From positions 1-25,938 of the forward strand of contig DATDRS010000097.1 of assembly GCA_035291605.1 (NCBI GenBank): a stretch of 25,938 bases of DNA, in the 5' to 3' direction. Every line of letters starts with the position of its first letter. Position 1 is the first letter of the stretch. The DNA comes from DATDRS01 sp035291605. Lineage in GTDB: Bacteria; Chloroflexota; Anaerolineae; Anaerolineales; UBA6663. Below the pieces are notes generated by a model. It saw only the letters and a list, made by a program, of their open reading frames with translations. It searched no databases and was not told the origin of the DNA. Below are positions 24,592 to 25,938 of the stretch, piece after piece. Made by a program: the position numbers and the translations under genes.

Positions 24592-25938
24592 TCAGTCGTG
24601 GAGCGTTACATTTCCGCCCGCAATGGCCTGTGTCGCATCTGCCTCGTCAGGCGCGCCCATCTGGTTGTCGTAGAGGATCACCCCGGTGGCCTTGTCCCAG
24701 ATCTTGAGTCGGAACTTATCAACCTCTCCCCCGCCGCTCACGTCCCCGTCGGCGACTGTCAGCCGGAAGCCATAGTCCCCACTGCCGTTGATCGCGCCTG
24801 AGCCTTTTACCAGAGCCTTCGACCCGACGACCACCAACCACTCGTAGCTCGCGCTGCTAAAGTCCAGGCCGGCCGCGTGGAACTTGAACGTCGCCTGGCC
24901 GGCGGGCGTGGCCGCTCCGTTGAGATATTTTGTCACAAAGCCAAACGTCAGCTTGCCTGTGAGCGAAGGATCAGGCGTATAGGCCCCCGCCGGCGATTCG
25001 ATCCAACCGCCGCCGGTCGCAAACCCCGCGCCGGGGTCGTAGACGGCCATGGAACGGAAAACCGATTCACCTGCGCCGCCGTCGTCGTCGGTCACCGTCA
25101 CCTTCACTGTGTACAGGCCGGGGCTGGCATATGCGTGGTTTCCACCCACAGAACCGGAGCCATTCGCCTCGTGGACAGCGCCGGCCGAGGCGCTGCCGTC
25201 GTCCCAATTCCAGACGGCTGTGTGGGTGTCTGGAAGGCCCGGGTCAGTGAAATTGGCGCTGGTCGCGATGTCGGCGTTCACCGTGACAGGGTCGATCGGC
25301 GCGGCAATTGCCTCTACCGTCGGCGCAACGTTCAGCACGGCGACAGTCGTCACCGCTTCAGCTGACAGACCGGAGCTGTCGGTCGCTCGCAACCTAATTG
25401 AATGATCACTTGGGCCGTCAAGGCCCGCTGCCGAGAAGGTCGCGCTCTGGCCGGGCGTCTCAAATATCCCATCGCCGTCAAGATCCCATGTGAATGTCAG
25501 CGCATCGCCTCCTGAGTTGTCGCCAGAGGCCGCCACCAGGACGGAGTCGCCCTCCTGGGCGGTGTATGGCCCGCCGGCGTCGGCAGTTGGCGGCTGGCTG
25601 ATCTTCGCCACGATCGCGTCGAAACTGCCCACCAGCGCCGACTGCCAGGGATTCGCCGTCGGGAAGTCGCTTGAAAAAGTCGAACCCGTTACATAGGCAT
25701 CGCCGAAGGCATCCACCGCGATGCCCTCCCCGTCGTCGGTACTGCTGCCGCCGAGGTAGGTGCTGTAGGTGAGGGTGAGGGAGGGCGTGGCGGCCGAGTC
25801 AAAAGCCAGCCTCGCCACAAACGCATCGCTCGAACCGCTGTTGGCCGACTGCAAGGGGACCATGGTGGGGAAGTTGGTCGAAAAAGTGGAGCCGATCACG
25901 TAGGCATTGCCGGACGCATCCGCCGCAATGTCCTTGCC
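24592..25938 (-). CDS. surface protein with SBBP, PKD and post-COAP-type domains (5' end outside window)
   Basis: The C-terminal 448 residues of a larger exported protein; the frame stays open to the window edge, so the start lies beyond 25938. At least two SBBP beta-propeller repeats are seen (DASGNAYVIGSTFSTNFP and AFGDAYVTGSTFSSDFP). Two PKD-like domains follow, one starting PTADAGGPY with FTWDLDGDGIFE and one with AVWNWDDGSASAG and YTVKVTVTDDDG. The C-terminus (ATGGGWIESPAGAYTPDPSL to FRLKIWDKATGVILYDNQ) looks like the post-COAP-1 domain found at the ends of many such proteins. The role is probably adhesion or display at the cell surface; no catalytic motif is visible. Confidence 0.85.
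   Translation of the reverse strand, partial: GKDIAADASGNAYVIGSTFSTNFPTMVPLQSANSGSSDAFVARLAFDSAATPSLTLTYSTYLGGSSTDDGEGIAVDAFGDAYVTGSTFSSDFPTANPWQSALVGSFDAIVAKISQPPTADAGGPYTAQEGDSVLVAASGDNSGGDALTFTWDLDGDGIFETPGQSATFSAAGLDGPSDHSIRLRATDSSGLSAEAVTTVAVLNVAPTVEAIAAPIDPVTVNADIATSANFTDPGLPDTHTAVWNWDDGSASAGAVHEANGSGSVGGNHAYASPGLYTVKVTVTDDDGGAGESVFRSMAVYDPGAGFATGGGWIESPAGAYTPDPSLTGKLTFGFVTKYLNGAATPAGQATFKFHAAGLDFSSASYEWLVVVGSKALVKGSGAINGSGDYGFRLTVADGDVSGGGEVDKFRLKIWDKATGVILYDNQMGAPDEADATQAIAGGNVTLHD

Overview
The window looks like chromosomal DNA from a Chloroflexota bacterium, most likely Anaerolineae-like. This is an inference from style, not from a marker gene. The DNA is GC-rich. Several exported proteins carry long Thr/Pro-rich stalks behind a lipobox or membrane anchor, and there is a surface protein built from SBBP, PKD and post-COAP-type domains. 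No rRNA, tRNA, CRISPR array, insertion sequence or phage gene was recognised.

Layout. 1-466 is non-coding, with one perfect palindrome. 467-1639 (+) is a PLP aminotransferase of the LL-diaminopimelate/alanine aminotransferase type. A perfect inverted repeat separates it from a convergent two-gene operon (1708-4633, -): a membrane adenylate cyclase with a CACHE-type sensor, and a small anchored protein with a Thr/Pro-rich stalk. From a divergent promoter at about 4711-4739 a long (+) run follows: MuiA-like protein, HflX GTPase, SpoU/TrmH rRNA or tRNA methyltransferase, a 64-residue membrane protein, a 1000-residue FAD/Fe-S oxidoreductase of the YdiJ type, a DUF433/DUF5615 toxin-antitoxin-like pair, a CapA-family lipoprotein and a GH5-like glycoside hydrolase. 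The (-) strand run that meets it contains, in transcription order, a CACHE-HAMP histidine kinase, a second stalk protein, a GH38 alpha-mannosidase, an alpha/beta-hydrolase lipoprotein and a B12-binding-type radical SAM enzyme. The right edge holds the C-terminal part of a large surface protein (-).

Two observations stand out. (1) The radical SAM gene appears to stop at a UGA that is really a selenocysteine codon. Read through, the protein ends in Cys-Sec-Ala-Glu-Pro plus eight residues, and a two-part stem-loop with an AGGUU apical loop lies just 3' of the UGA where a bacterial SECIS is expected. This matches the CUAEP/CCAEP-tail radical SAM group. (2) The cyclase and the histidine kinase have clearly paralogous extracytoplasmic sensor domains but different outputs. 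Each is followed directly by a small anchored Thr/Pro-stalk protein, and the two stalk proteins share a short juxtamembrane motif. This looks like a repeated sensor-plus-stalk cassette that I do not recognise as a described system.

A third pattern is a set of degenerate tandem repeats with a strict 7-bp period at four places between 7751 and 11193. Three of them are inside the FAD/Fe-S oxidoreductase gene without breaking its frame. They resemble the heptameric STRR repeats of filamentous cyanobacteria.
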